Assembly: GCA_002862125.1 (NCBI GenBank)
Contig: PHSP01000002.1
Coordinates: 1 to 64,000, forward strand
Length of the DNA: 64,000 bases
Origin: Methylobacter sp. KS41
GTDB lineage: Bacteria; Pseudomonadota; Gammaproteobacteria; Methylococcales; Methylomonadaceae
Reading direction: 5' to 3'
Positions within the stretch are counted from its first letter, which is position 1; the number at the start of each line of letters is the position of its first letter. The notes under the pieces were generated by a model. That model was not told the origin of the DNA. It searched no databases and saw only the letters and a program-made list of their open reading frames with translations. This document shows, one piece after another, positions 7,491-16,949 of this stretch. A program made the position numbers and the translations under genes.

Positions 7491-9692
7491 ATGTCTACTT
7501 ATCAACTGTTTGCCACTACCCCCAAGGCGATGGAAAACATACTAGCCGAAGAGCTTCAATCTCTCGGCATCAACAATATCAAACCCACTATGGCCGGCGT
7601 TGCATTTCAGGGCGGCCTGGAAACAGCCTACCGGGCATGTTTATGGTCCAGGACAGCAAATCGTATTTTGCTGGTATTAAGTTCCTTTGAAGTAAAAACC
7701 CAGGAGGATCTCTATAACGGCGTGCAAAATATCAATTGGTTTGAACATATTGATCCTGAAGACAGTTTTGCAGTCTCATTCAGCGCAAAAAACTCACAGG
7801 CCATTAACAACAGCCATTTTGGCGCGTTAAAAGTCAAAGACGCGATTGTCGACCAGATGCGGGCAAGCTACAACAAACGCCCCAGCATTAATACTGAACA
7901 ACCCAATATTCGCATCAACGTTTATTTGCATGGCGAAATGGCCCAGCTCAGTCTGGATCTCTCGGGTGAAAGTCTGCATCGCCGGGGTTACCGGGATATC
8001 AATATTAAAGCGCCGATCAAGGAAAACCTTGCCGCCGCCATGCTGTTGCGCAGCGGTTGGCCGGAAATCGCCAGACAACATGGCTCATTGATTGATCCCA
8101 TGTGCGGTTCGGGAACGCTGCTATTAGAAGGCGCCATGATCGCCGCGGATTACGCACCAGGCCTATTGCGCGATTATTTCGGTTTTACCGGCTGGAAAAA
8201 ACATGACGCCGGATGCTGGAAAAAACTGTGCATTGAAGCGCAACAACGTAAAAAGATGGGCCTGGAAAAGCTCCCTGTTATCGTTGGTTTCGATCAAAAT
8301 CGCCAAACTATCAACGCGGCTCTAACCCATATAGCCAATGCCGGATTGCAAAATAAAATTCATGTTGAACGCCGTGATATTGAAGACGCGGAACCTGCTG
8401 AAAGCTGGAAGCCGGGGCTGTTAATCTGCAACCCCCCCTACGGTGAACGTTTGGGCGATGAGCAGGAAACCGCCGGACTGTACAAAAAATTTGGTGAAAC
8501 GCTAAAAGCGCATTTTACCGGCTGGAAAGCGGCAATGATTATAAGCAACCCCGAACTTGGTTTTCGCTTGGGAATACGCTCGCAAAAACCGGTTACCCTC
8601 TTTAACGGCGCTCTCGAATGTAAGTTATTGCGTCTAAACATTGAAGAAAGCAATTTCTTCATCCCCAAAGCAAAAACGCAGGATGAACGCATTTTACAAG
8701 TCACCGGGACCGGCGCGCCCCGGCAACCCGATACCGGCGCTGAAATGTTTGCCAACCGGCTGAAAAAGAATCTGAAAAAACTGTCCAAATGGGTCAGGCA
8801 AAATCATATTACCTGTTATCGTATTTACGATGCCGATTTACCAGAATACGCCGCTGCAGTTGATATATATCAGGGCGAACAAACCTGGGTCAATGTCCAG
8901 GAATACGAGCCGCCCAAAAGCATAGACCAGCATAAGGCGGATCAGAGATTGGCCGGATTGCTGGCCGAAATACCTCAAGTGCTTGGGGTTAATCGCGAGC
9001 AGGTTTTCTTAAAAATTCGCCGGAAACAGCGAAGTGCCGGGCAGTATGAAAAACACGGCGACCAGGGAAAATTTCATGTTATTGAAGAAGGCGGCTGCAA
9101 ATTATTGGTCAATTTTGAAGATTATCTGGATACGGGCTTATTTCTTGACCATCGCCCTGTCCGGTTGCTTATTCAGCAACAGGCTAAGGATAAACGCCTT
9201 TTAAACCTGTTCGCCTATACCGGCGCTGCCACAGTCCATGCTGCCGTGGGTGGTGCAAAATCAACTACAACCGTGGATATGTCCAACACTTACATCACAT
9301 GGGCAAAAAACAACATGGCGCTTAATAAAACCGCGGGTGAGCATGAGTTTATACAGGCGGACTGCCTGGAATGGCTGGAAAATGAAGTCAGGCAGCCGTA
9401 TATCAGGCAATATGATCTAATATTTCTCGATCCGCCTACTTTTTCCAATTCAAAGCGCATGGATGATGTATTTGATATTCAAAATGATCATGTTCAACTT
9501 ATTAAAAATGCAGTTGCGTTATTGGCGCCCGCTGGCGTTTTATACTTTTCCACCAATTTCAGACGCTTTAAAATTGATAAACCGGCCCTGTCCGGGTTAA
9601 CCCTGGAGGATATTACGGCAATGACGATTCCGGAAGATTTTTCCCGTAATCCCAAAATTCACTTTTGCTGGAGAATAAAAAATGATGCGTAG
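7491..9692 (+). CDS. rlmL: Bifunctional 23S rRNA methyltransferase RlmKL (G2069 m7 / G2445 m2)
   Basis: A 733-residue two-domain rRNA methyltransferase. The N-terminal half has a THUMP RNA-binding domain and the RlmL enzyme, with SAM motif PMCGSGTLLLEGAMIA and catalytic NPPYGERLG. The C-terminal half is RlmK, with FAYTGAATVHAAVGGA and DPPTFSNSKRM. E. coli RlmKL is about 700 residues and has the same order. The frame is open upstream to 7365, but that stretch contains the FKBP gene's terminator, and the protein proper begins at MSTYQLFATTPKAME (7491). No strong ribosome site precedes this ATG. The stop overlaps the start of the acylphosphatase gene by 11 bp. Confidence 0.94.
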   Translation: MSTYQLFATTPKAMENILAEELQSLGINNIKPTMAGVAFQGGLETAYRACLWSRTANRILLVLSSFEVKTQEDLYNGVQNINWFEHIDPEDSFAVSFSAKNSQAINNSHFGALKVKDAIVDQMRASYNKRPSINTEQPNIRINVYLHGEMAQLSLDLSGESLHRRGYRDINIKAPIKENLAAAMLLRSGWPEIARQHGSLIDPMCGSGTLLLEGAMIAADYAPGLLRDYFGFTGWKKHDAGCWKKLCIEAQQRKKMGLEKLPVIVGFDQNRQTINAALTHIANAGLQNKIHVERRDIEDAEPAESWKPGLLICNPPYGERLGDEQETAGLYKKFGETLKAHFTGWKAAMIISNPELGFRLGIRSQKPVTLFNGALECKLLRLNIEESNFFIPKAKTQDERILQVTGTGAPRQPDTGAEMFANRLKKNLKKLSKWVRQNHITCYRIYDADLPEYAAAVDIYQGEQTWVNVQEYEPPKSIDQHKADQRLAGLLAEIPQVLGVNREQVFLKIRRKQRSAGQYEKHGDQGKFHVIEEGGCKLLVNFEDYLDTGLFLDHRPVRLLIQQQAKDKRLLNLFAYTGAATVHAAVGGAKSTTTVDMSNTYITWAKNNMALNKTAGEHEFIQADCLEWLENEVRQPYIRQYDLIFLDPPTFSNSKRMDDVFDIQNDHVQLIKNAVALLAPAGVLYFSTNFRRFKIDKPALSGLTLEDITAMTIPEDFSRNPKIHFCWRIKNDA

Positions 9693-9954
9693 AGTTAAAA
9701 TTCTTGTATCCGGCCGTGTGCAAGGCGTTTACTTTCGCATGTTCACTCAAAAAAAAGCAAAACAGATTGGCATAAACGGGTGTGCCAGAAACCTTTCGGA
9801 CGGCCGGGTCGAAATAATCGCTGAAGCTGACCATGGCAGCATTGAAAAATTCATCAAATGGTGCCACAAAGGTCCAGTCACCGCGCGAATCGATCATGTT
9901 GAAATTGCCGAACTGCATTCGGATGAGGCATTGACGTCTTTTGAAATAAAATAA
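9682..9954 (+). CDS. acyP: Acylphosphatase
   Basis: A 90-residue enzyme hydrolysing carboxyl-phosphate bonds (acyl phosphates such as carbamoyl or acetyl phosphate). The catalytic Arg lies in GRVQGVYFR (Arg19) and the catalytic Asn in CARNLSDGRVE (Asn37), the two diagnostic positions of the family. Length is typical. Two adjacent ATG codons could start it. Its 5' end lies inside the end of rlmKL, so translation is probably coupled. It ends 12 bp from the convergent kinase gene. Confidence 0.93.
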   Translation: MMRRVKILVSGRVQGVYFRMFTQKKAKQIGINGCARNLSDGRVEIIAEADHGSIEKFIKWCHKGPVTARIDHVEIAELHSDEALTSFEIK

Positions 9955-9966
9955 CAGAAAGCTTGA

Positions 9967-10521
9967 TTAAAAGTTTTGCTGGTTAATAACCTGTATCTTA
10001 AAAGTTTTTTGGCTTACAAAATCGCAAAATCCCTTGTCAACGACTGCTTTTTCAGCGAGTTGCCGCAGGCTGAGGTTCTCATCGATAATTGCAGACTTTA
10101 CCAGGATTAGCTTGCTGGCGGAAATCGCCCCCGCCAGCCATGCCGCCAGACTGTCTGAAGTGATATCCCAGGATGCTCGAATAGACGCATTATCAAGTTC
10201 TACAATATCCGGCGACCAGACTACAATTTTTTGCCGCTGTAGCTGTTTTGGAATGTCAGTGACCGAGCTGGCTATAGAAAAATCATCCATGAGCCCATTT
10301 ATTAATAAGGCCATCTGTTGCATGGCCAAAATCGCCATCCTGTGCGCGGTGTTGTCGTCAAGCTGCCAGCGTTGCTGCGCCAATCTGACTTGATCAGCAA
10401 ACGCCCCGCCGCCCGGAACAATAACTACAGCTTGATCCGCATAATTTTGCTTGATGCTATTCAGGCTTCTAATAAGAGCATCCGACCGGGACAGGCTGCC
10501 GCCAAGTTTAACAACGATCAT
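9967..10521 (-). CDS. Amino-acid-kinase family protein, MfnE-like (methanofuran-type cofactor) candidate
   Basis: A 184-residue kinase with the amino-acid-kinase fold: VVKLGGSLS phosphate loop, VIVPGGGAFADQVR, then WDITSDSLAAWLAG followed by LILVKSA. It is much shorter than UMP kinase or glutamate 5-kinase. The WD(V/I)TSDS block with the AHRMAILAMQQM-type helix resembles archaeal MfnE, which phosphorylates aminomethyl-furanmethanol phosphate in methanofuran synthesis. Methylotrophs carry counterparts for their formyl-transferring cofactor. It overlaps pabB by 4 bp. PabB supplies p-aminobenzoate for folate and also for tetrahydromethanopterin, so the pairing supports a C1-cofactor role. Function is inferred, not proven; other small-molecule kinases remain possible. 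Confidence 0.65.
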   Translation of the reverse strand: MIVVKLGGSLSRSDALIRSLNSIKQNYADQAVVIVPGGGAFADQVRLAQQRWQLDDNTAHRMAILAMQQMALLINGLMDDFSIASSVTDIPKQLQRQKIVVWSPDIVELDNASIRASWDITSDSLAAWLAGAISASKLILVKSAIIDENLSLRQLAEKAVVDKGFCDFVSQKTFKIQVINQQNF

Positions 10522-11900
10522 TTCACCGTCAACTGCCGCAATAACCCAAGCAAGGCTGCCGCCTTGTCAAAGCTCTCCTGATATTCCTCTTCCACTACCG
10601 AATCATTGACAATCCCGCCTCCCGCCCAAAAACGGATAATGTTGCCGGAATGGACAAGGGTTCTAATGGCGATATTGCTATCCATATTGCCATCAAAGCC
10701 AATATAGCCGATGGCTCCGCAATATACGCCGCGACGGTTGGGTTCCAGTTCTTCAATTATTTCCATGGCGCGAATCTTGGGCGCGCCGGTAATTGAGCCG
10801 CCGGGAAAACAGCTTTTCAACAAATCCAATGCATGCTGATCTTCCGCCAATAATCCGGTTACGGTGCTCACCAGATGATGCACCGTGGCATAACTTTCCA
10901 CATTAAAAATGGCCGGCACTTTTATCGAACCCTTTTTACAGGTCTTGCCAATATCATTTCGCAGCAGATCGACAATCATCAGGTTTTCCGCCCTGTCCTT
11001 ATGACTGTTTTCAAGTGACTTTATTTGCTGTTGATCTTCGGCGGCATCCGGTTTTCTGGGACGCGTTCCTTTTATCGGTTTGGTTTCAACAAACCCTTGG
11101 GTAAGCCTTAAAAAACGTTCAGGAGATGAACTAAGTATTTGAACCTCAGGGAAATTAAGATAGCAACTGAACGGCGCGGAGTTTAGTTTGCGCAGTAATT
11201 GATAGGCCGTCCAGGGATCGCCTTCGCAGCGGGCGGCGAAGCGTTGCGTCAGATTCACCTGATAACAATCGCCTTCCTTCAAGTATTTCTTTATTCGCTC
11301 AAAGGCCTGATTATAGAGCCCCTTGTCCATGTTGGAGCGAATATCGCCAACAACCTTAAAGGGGCCATGCTCCTGTCGTTGCTGATCTGGCAATCGGCTG
11401 AATTGTGCTATTAAAGACCGCCATTTTGGCTCTTCGCAGCCGTGCCCGACCAAATAACTTTTCTGTTGCTGATGATCGACAATAACGGCCCATTCATATA
11501 TCCCTACCGCCATGTCGGCAATATGCTCTGCATCTTCGGCAATAACGGGCAAAGTCTCCAGCCGGCGAGCTAAATCATAAGAAAAATAACCGATGGCTCC
11601 GCCGTTGAAAGGTAAATCATCAGCGCGAGAGAAATCGGATGAGAGCTGTTGTTTTACCAGATCAAATGGGTTCGCGCTGGATTTTATAGTCAGATTATTA
11701 CGAGTGATTTCGGTTATACAGCCATGTGTAACCAGGGTGCATACCGGATCAGCGGCAATAATATCGTACCGGCCCTGATTGCTGTAAGGGAATCCGCTGT
11801 CCAGAAAAACCGCCCAGGGTTGATCTGCAATTGGGGAAAAGAGTGCTGAACTATCAGCAAAATAGGGCAGTAGAAAACTAAGTTGTTTTTGTGGCGTCAT
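10518..11900 (-). CDS. pabB: Aminodeoxychorismate synthase component I (PabB)
   Basis: A 460-residue chorismate-utilising enzyme making 4-amino-4-deoxychorismate, with ammonia from a separate glutaminase (PabA), on the path to p-aminobenzoate. The N-terminal domain spans about 1-170. The chorismate-binding domain shows LSSSPERFL, then PIKGTRPR (275-282) and CFPGGSITGAPKIRAMEII. The Lys of PIKGT marks PabB-like chorismate enzymes. PabB is preferred over TrpE because there is no tryptophan operon context and the gene is coupled to a C1-cofactor-type kinase. The latter overlaps its 3' end by 4 bp. No pabA or pabC is present in the window. Confidence 0.88.
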   Translation of the reverse strand: MTPQKQLSFLLPYFADSSALFSPIADQPWAVFLDSGFPYSNQGRYDIIAADPVCTLVTHGCITEITRNNLTIKSSANPFDLVKQQLSSDFSRADDLPFNGGAIGYFSYDLARRLETLPVIAEDAEHIADMAVGIYEWAVIVDHQQQKSYLVGHGCEEPKWRSLIAQFSRLPDQQRQEHGPFKVVGDIRSNMDKGLYNQAFERIKKYLKEGDCYQVNLTQRFAARCEGDPWTAYQLLRKLNSAPFSCYLNFPEVQILSSSPERFLRLTQGFVETKPIKGTRPRKPDAAEDQQQIKSLENSHKDRAENLMIVDLLRNDIGKTCKKGSIKVPAIFNVESYATVHHLVSTVTGLLAEDQHALDLLKSCFPGGSITGAPKIRAMEIIEELEPNRRGVYCGAIGYIGFDGNMDSNIAIRTLVHSGNIIRFWAGGGIVNDSVVEEEYQESFDKAAALLGLLRQLTVK

Positions 11901-12224
11901 TTAAAGATGCAGATTGGTTGCATAAACGGAATAACCTGAAAACTGACGATGCAGCTACCAGGAAAAAGGAATTGTTCAAGAAGCGCCGCTTACCGGATGG
12001 AAAGAAAGTGCAAAAAAATCGCATACTGCCGAGAAATAACACCGTCATTATCTTCAGGCATATAATCATAAACCGATAAGTGTCCGGTTTCCAGTCAAGC
12101 AATAGCTAAGGCCGTTTTTTTGAAGCATTTTTTTATTATTGGTTACAAGCCTGCAAACGCTTATAATGAACCGGTTTAAGAAAATGGCAACTCGGACAGG
12201 CGCTTTCAATATAGAAAATCTCTA
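11901..12224. other. Intergenic region between divergent pabB and DUF2959 genes
   Basis: The 324 bp separate two divergent genes and should contain both promoters. Two short overlapping frames (62 and 74 codons) on opposite strands lack ribosome sites and recognisable protein features. I see no hairpin, repeat or RNA gene here. Confidence 0.6.
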
Positions 12225-12914
12225 ATGGCTGAACTTGATAAATCATCAAACTCGTTTAATTTAATCACTCGTTTTTTTTCAAAGAAAATCAGAACCGTAT
12301 ATTACAGCGCCCGGGAATCGATAGGGGAGCATAAGCGGGAAATTGTTGTTATTCAGGTTGAGCAGGCATGTGCCAGTCTACAAGGCACCAGAGACGAATT
12401 CGAAACTGCGCTGGAGCGTTTTAAAAATCTGCTGTGCATTACTGAAACCGGATTGGAGCATAAATATTACCAGCTCAACAGGCAATATCAGTTTTGCTGC
12501 TCAAAATCGGAAGCTGTCAGCAATAAAATCAGAGCCATACAAGAAGTTAGCGAGGCGTTATTTACAGAATGGGAAAATGAATTGAATGAATATACAAATC
12601 GCGCTTTACGTAGCAGCAGCAAGCAACAGTTAAAAGCAGCCAGGCAAAATTATGTACGGCTGATTAAAGCGATGCAACGGGCTGAAAGTAAAATTCAGCC
12701 CGTATTGGCGGCATTCAAGGATCAGGTATTATACCTTAAACATAACCTCAATGCTCGTGCTATAGCGGCATTGCAACATGAGTTTATTGAAATCAGTATT
12801 GATATTTCTCAGCTTATTCATGCAATGGAGCAAACAATCGCAGAGGCAAGCCAGTTTGTTTCAGCTTTGGTAGATCAAAAAGCAATTAAACAGAAAGTGC
12901 TTCCCGGTCGTTAA
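12225..12914 (+). CDS. DUF2959 family protein
   Basis: A 229-residue, strongly helical protein of unknown function. The order YYSARESIGEHKREI, then LEHKYYQLNRQYQ, then SEALFTEWENEL, then MQRAESKIQPVLAAFKDQVL and KHNLNARAIAAL follows the DUF2959 family closely. Most of the length is predicted coiled coil. Family members are often lipoproteins; this one has no clear signal peptide, beginning with a short polar segment. A weak terminator follows, and the divergent-overlapping lipoprotein and GTPase genes lie downstream. Together with the dynamin-like GTPases the setting suggests an envelope or membrane-shape role, but this is only context. Confidence 0.8.
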   Translation: MAELDKSSNSFNLITRFFSKKIRTVYYSARESIGEHKREIVVIQVEQACASLQGTRDEFETALERFKNLLCITETGLEHKYYQLNRQYQFCCSKSEAVSNKIRAIQEVSEALFTEWENELNEYTNRALRSSSKQQLKAARQNYVRLIKAMQRAESKIQPVLAAFKDQVLYLKHNLNARAIAALQHEFIEISIDISQLIHAMEQTIAEASQFVSALVDQKAIKQKVLPGR

Positions 12915-12916
12915 TG

Positions 12917-12938
12917 AAAGCTCCCCTCGATAGCTTTT
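12917..12938 (+). terminator. Short hairpin with T4 after the DUF2959 gene
   Basis: AAAGCT (12917-12922) pairs with AGCTTT (12932-12937) across a 9-nt loop, with the T-run overlapping the stem's 3' side and an AT-rich tail. It begins 3 nt after the stop codon. The stem is short, so strength is doubtful. Confidence 0.45.
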
Positions 12939-13025
12939 AAATTAAAATTGTTAATTTTGTTAAATTAATAGTAATCGGTTTTTAATTTTTTTATGCCGGA
13001 TTACTTTTTAAATAGACCAATCTAA

Positions 13026-13457
13026 TTAGAGCTTGTATAACACATCATTGGCTTTATCTTTATCTTGAGCTTCTTTGGATTTACCTCTGCGGTTCTCCTG
13101 ATCCATTCTTTCCTTGCCGAATTTTGTAATCATTTCTTCCCAGCTTGAATATTGATCATAACCTTTCAAACCGGCCGCTTTTCGTTCCTGATATATTTCC
13201 TTGCCTGTTGCAATAATTTCTTCAGGAGTTTTACCATCGACTGCATCAAGAAATTCTTTGTCATCTTTTTTTGCATCCCTGATAGTCCAGAAAGAGACTT
13301 CAAATTCAATTCGTTTATCGGGAGGCAGACGATTTTTGAGCGCCTTTACTGATCGATATGCAGTAGAGGTAGTGTGGCCGTTTATTTCTTGCCCTTTATT
13401 GCAGGCAATTAAAGTTGTGCAGCTGAGAATAAGCAGCAGAGCTGGTAGTTTCTTCAT
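13026..13457 (-). CDS. Small lipoprotein, DUF6694-like
   Basis: A 143-residue predicted lipoprotein: short basic start MKKL, hydrophobic core, and a lipobox LIAC with the lipidated Cys near residue 19. The mature part is charged and helical. The stretch DAVDGKTPEEIIATGKEI resembles the repeated DGKT-EEI pattern of DUF6694 lipoproteins, but I hold that family name with moderate confidence. It is rich in Lys and Glu at its C-terminus and has no cysteine after the lipidated one. It is divergent from the GTPase pair, with a 106-bp shared promoter region. Function unknown. Confidence 0.65.
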   Translation of the reverse strand: MKKLPALLLILSCTTLIACNKGQEINGHTTSTAYRSVKALKNRLPPDKRIEFEVSFWTIRDAKKDDKEFLDAVDGKTPEEIIATGKEIYQERKAAGLKGYDQYSSWEEMITKFGKERMDQENRRGKSKEAQDKDKANDVLYKL

Positions 13458-13563
13458 AAAGATAACCTCGAAGTTAGGTACGGGTTCATGTTATGGTTTT
13501 TATAACACCAGTTCACCAAACAAAGTAAAATGGCCGATTATTATAACCCTGAGATAAGCTTAC

Positions 13564-15303
13564 ATGCTGGAATTTATTCAACTATTAAATCAGCGTTATC
13601 AGACTGTTTTGCGGCAATCGGGAAATGCGGCCGGCAAAATTGTCTATCAACAACGAATAGATCAGCTGTTTTTGACTGAAGCCTTTTTACGCAAAGGCCA
13701 GCTTATAAATTCTTCTACTGGACAACCGTTACAGATGACAATTGTAGGCCCGACGCAAGCAGGCAAAAGTTCATTGGTCAATGTATTATTAAACAGCGAT
13801 GTTGCCGGAGTCAGTCCTTTAGCGGGCTATACCGTTCATCCGCAGGGTTTTTGCCACGGTTTAAGTCTTGTTGATTGCAGCGGTTTACAACACTATTTTG
13901 GCCGTTTCCAGCAGCTGCAGCAGGCACAAATTACAAGAGATCGTCATGATTGCTATTCCTTGACTGAAACGGCTTCATATTCCACGCATTTGCCAAACTG
14001 TGTATTATGGGATACGCCGGATTTTGATTCGATAGATTCGGCAACGTACAAGGAAGGTGTAATCAGGACGATGGCTCTTGCCGACATCATCATTCTGGTG
14101 GTCAGCAAAGAGAAATATGCGGATCAATCGGTCTGGGACATAATGTCTTCGCTTGAAACCCTAAATCAGCCAACTGTTATCTGTTTAAACAAATTGAGTG
14201 AAGGTTCGGAAGCGTTACTGATTCAATCATTAAAAGAAAAATGGCAAATCGCCAGAAAAGATAAGTTCCCTGAAGTAGTGTCTTTATATTACCAAAAAAA
14301 AACGGGGTTGCCGTTTTGGCCGGAGTCAAAACAGACCTTGCTTATGCATTTGGCAAACAAAATAGACCATAAAAAGCATTTTCGTTCTGAAGAGGATTTA
14401 CTGCAAAAATATTGGCAATCCTGGCTGGAGCCGGTTTTTGCGGAGCATCAGGCTTTAAATGACTGGCAAGGACTGGTTGATGAGTCAATCAAGCAGGCGC
14501 TGGACAATTATCAGCGTGATTACCTGGATCATCCACGCCATTATGAGACCTTCCAGCAGGCCCTGGCTGAGTTGCTGACTTTGTTGGAAATACCAGGCTT
14601 GGCGGGCTTTTTGACTGGTGCGCGTAAAGCCCTCACTTGGCCGGTAAGGCAAATGTGGAAGCTGGGGCGCAAAAGATTGCATATTGCCCATAGCAGTCAA
14701 GAGCTGGTTTTATTAAATCAAATAGCGGAACATTTGTTGATTCAACTGGCGGACAGATTGCTCGATAGCTCCGAACAGAGTAACCAGAGGTTTTGGTGGA
14801 AAGAGTTCAGCGGTTTGTTACGCCGTCAACGACAGGCTATTTTGCAGGATTTCAGTGTTGCGGCAAAAACTTATCACGTCGCTTTTCAGCAAGACGTGGA
14901 AAAAACAGCGCAGCATTTGTATCACAAGCTGCAAGAACAGCCTCTGGTGTTAAATAGCCTGCGCGCCACCAGGGTAACTACCGATGCCGCCGCCATTGCC
15001 TTGACATTGCATATGGGCGGTATTGGCGTGCACGATTTGATTTTTGCGCCTGCGATGTTAACTGTTACGTCATTATTAGCCGAAAGCGCCATAGGCGGTT
15101 ATATGCATAAAGTAGAACATGAATTAAAGCAACATCAATTAAAGACGGTAAAACAGGCGCTATTTGTTGAACATATCAGACAAAAGCTTGTGGCGCTGCC
15201 GGACCAATTATCGGCTATGACTCATTTCAATATTTCTCCAGATCAGCTACACGCAGCTGAACAACAACTCACAGAAAAGCGCCATGGCTTACGATTTCTC
15301 TGA
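13564..15303 (+). CDS. Dynamin-like GTPase, first of a pair
   Basis: A 579-residue GTP-binding protein. The G1 loop is GPTQAGKSS (62-70), G3 is DTPDFD (150-155) and the G4 position reads LNKLSEG (N209-K210-L-S), lacking the usual Asp of NKxD. Helical regions follow. A long hydrophobic stretch (about 478-518, TLHMGGIGVHDLIFAPAM) could be a membrane paddle or hairpin as in bacterial dynamin-like proteins. The gene overlaps the next GTPase by 20 bp, so both chains are likely made together and may hetero-oligomerise. Target membrane and function are unknown; roles in membrane remodelling are known for the broader class. Confidence 0.75.
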   Translation: MLEFIQLLNQRYQTVLRQSGNAAGKIVYQQRIDQLFLTEAFLRKGQLINSSTGQPLQMTIVGPTQAGKSSLVNVLLNSDVAGVSPLAGYTVHPQGFCHGLSLVDCSGLQHYFGRFQQLQQAQITRDRHDCYSLTETASYSTHLPNCVLWDTPDFDSIDSATYKEGVIRTMALADIIILVVSKEKYADQSVWDIMSSLETLNQPTVICLNKLSEGSEALLIQSLKEKWQIARKDKFPEVVSLYYQKKTGLPFWPESKQTLLMHLANKIDHKKHFRSEEDLLQKYWQSWLEPVFAEHQALNDWQGLVDESIKQALDNYQRDYLDHPRHYETFQQALAELLTLLEIPGLAGFLTGARKALTWPVRQMWKLGRKRLHIAHSSQELVLLNQIAEHLLIQLADRLLDSSEQSNQRFWWKEFSGLLRRQRQAILQDFSVAAKTYHVAFQQDVEKTAQHLYHKLQEQPLVLNSLRATRVTTDAAAIALTLHMGGIGVHDLIFAPAMLTVTSLLAESAIGGYMHKVEHELKQHQLKTVKQALFVEHIRQKLVALPDQLSAMTHFNISPDQLHAAEQQLTEKRHGLRFL

Positions 15304-16903
15304 ATTAGCCGAAAAAACAATGAGCTGGGCTGAACAAGCGTGCTCATCAGGCTGGATTAATAAGGAAGCCGCTGTTCAGTTGGGTCAGCTCGATACCAGA
15401 ACGCCTGTAGACTTGTTGCCAAATGCCGGCCTGGCTGCAAACTCCGCCCCCAGGCCTCTTATCGTAGCTTTTATGGGCGGCACCGGTGTCGGTAAAAGTT
15501 CTTTACTCAATCGCCTGGCTGGCAAGGCGATTGCCAAAGCGGGCATAGTGCGGCCTACTTCGAGGGAAGTGACTTTATTCCATCATCACAGTGTTGACAC
15601 GCAGCATTTACCGGAACAAATACCTCTCGCAAAAATCAATATTTCGCAACATGATGATGAATCGAAAAAAAATATTGTCTGGATTGACATGCCGGATTTT
15701 GACAGTACCGAACAAAGCAATAAACAACTCGTTTTGCAATGGTTGCCGTACATTGATGTGCTTATATACGTGGTCAGTCCGGAGCGTTACCGGGATGAAA
15801 AAGCCTGGCGTTTACTGCTTGAAGAAGGTGCTAGACATGCCTGGTTGTTTGTTTTTAATCAGTGGGATAAAGGACAGCTGGAGCAATATGAAGATTTTAA
15901 CAGGCAACTGCACAAAGCCAGTTTTGTAGCGCCGATTATATTTAAAACAGCATGTCTGGAAGGTATGCAAGCAGACGAATTTGCATTATTGGACTCAACT
16001 ATTGTTTCTTTAGCGACCGGGCATATTGTCGAGCAGCTTGAACAAAGAGGTTTGCAGGTGCGCAAGGATGAGTTAAAGAAAAAACTGCAAAATGCTGCCG
16101 GAATTTTAGGTTCCGGGATGGTTTTTCAACAAATACCCGAGCTGTGGCGGAGTCAATGGCAGCACGCAGTCAAGCAGTTGCAGCAAGGTTTTGCATGGCC
16201 ATTGCAGAACACCGCAGCCTATTATGCTGAACATGCCGCCGATTTGATCACCAATCCCGATAGCGCCAATCATTCCTTATGGGATGCCTGGGCGCAAGCC
16301 CGTTTTGACGATGCTTTAGATGAATTTATTATCAGCATTGATCAGCTTGGGCTTCCCATTATTCCATTTAAACAGCACACCTCCACGATACGGGAAAAAG
16401 CGCCTAAAATCATGCAGGCGCAAACCGGACTGGCAACTCGTCAGGCTTTAGCGAATCCCGGCAATGTGTTGCAGCGGGGGTTTTTAAAATCCATGCGATT
16501 TTGTGAAATAATTCTGCCGTTAATTGCAATGGCCTGGGTAGGTTATAAACTCTTCATAGGCTATTACAACAGTAATATGACTGACAATCACTACCTGGGA
16601 GTGGACTTTGCCGTTCATAGCGTCTTATTAATCGCAATGACATGGCTAATCCCGTTTTTTATTTTAAAAAAGGCGCAACCTTCACTGAAAAAGAGCGCTT
16701 TAAAAGGCCTCAATAAAGGCCTGATCGAGGCTTTTAGCATGATGGAGCTTGAAGTCTTAAGCGTATTGGAAAGTCTCGCTCAAGAACATAAAGAACAGGA
16801 AAAACAGCTTTCTTCTTTCATAGAACAGTGCGGTGTAACGGATGCCCATCAAAGTGCATCAGCAGATAGTGAAAGCCCATTAACCAGGATGCTGATGAAT
16901 TAA
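15284..16903 (+). CDS. Dynamin-like GTPase, second of a pair
   Basis: A 539-residue partner GTPase. G1 is GGTGVGKSS (65-73), G3 is DMPDFD (135-140), and G4 is NQWDKG (Asn192, Asp195), a more conventional guanine-specificity motif than in its partner. The two share the xxPDFDS switch region. The C-terminal half has two hydrophobic helices (FCEIILPLIAMAWVGYKLF and SVLLIAMTWLIPFFIL, about 406-460) that would insert in the inner membrane, then a charged helical tail. Its ATG lies within the end of the first GTPase gene. The asymmetric pair suggests a heteromeric membrane machine; specific function not recognised. Confidence 0.75.
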   Translation: MAYDFSELAEKTMSWAEQACSSGWINKEAAVQLGQLDTRTPVDLLPNAGLAANSAPRPLIVAFMGGTGVGKSSLLNRLAGKAIAKAGIVRPTSREVTLFHHHSVDTQHLPEQIPLAKINISQHDDESKKNIVWIDMPDFDSTEQSNKQLVLQWLPYIDVLIYVVSPERYRDEKAWRLLLEEGARHAWLFVFNQWDKGQLEQYEDFNRQLHKASFVAPIIFKTACLEGMQADEFALLDSTIVSLATGHIVEQLEQRGLQVRKDELKKKLQNAAGILGSGMVFQQIPELWRSQWQHAVKQLQQGFAWPLQNTAAYYAEHAADLITNPDSANHSLWDAWAQARFDDALDEFIISIDQLGLPIIPFKQHTSTIREKAPKIMQAQTGLATRQALANPGNVLQRGFLKSMRFCEIILPLIAMAWVGYKLFIGYYNSNMTDNHYLGVDFAVHSVLLIAMTWLIPFFILKKAQPSLKKSALKGLNKGLIEAFSMMELEVLSVLESLAQEHKEQEKQLSSFIEQCGVTDAHQSASADSESPLTRMLMN

Positions 16904-16949
16904 CTTGCTATGACTCCGCTTCGTATAATATGGCTTCAACACAAAATCC

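Noticed and set aside
11878..12102. Short frames on both strands between pabB and the DUF2959 gene
   Set aside because: Low complexity basic or hydrophobic translations, no ribosome site, and they overlap each other.
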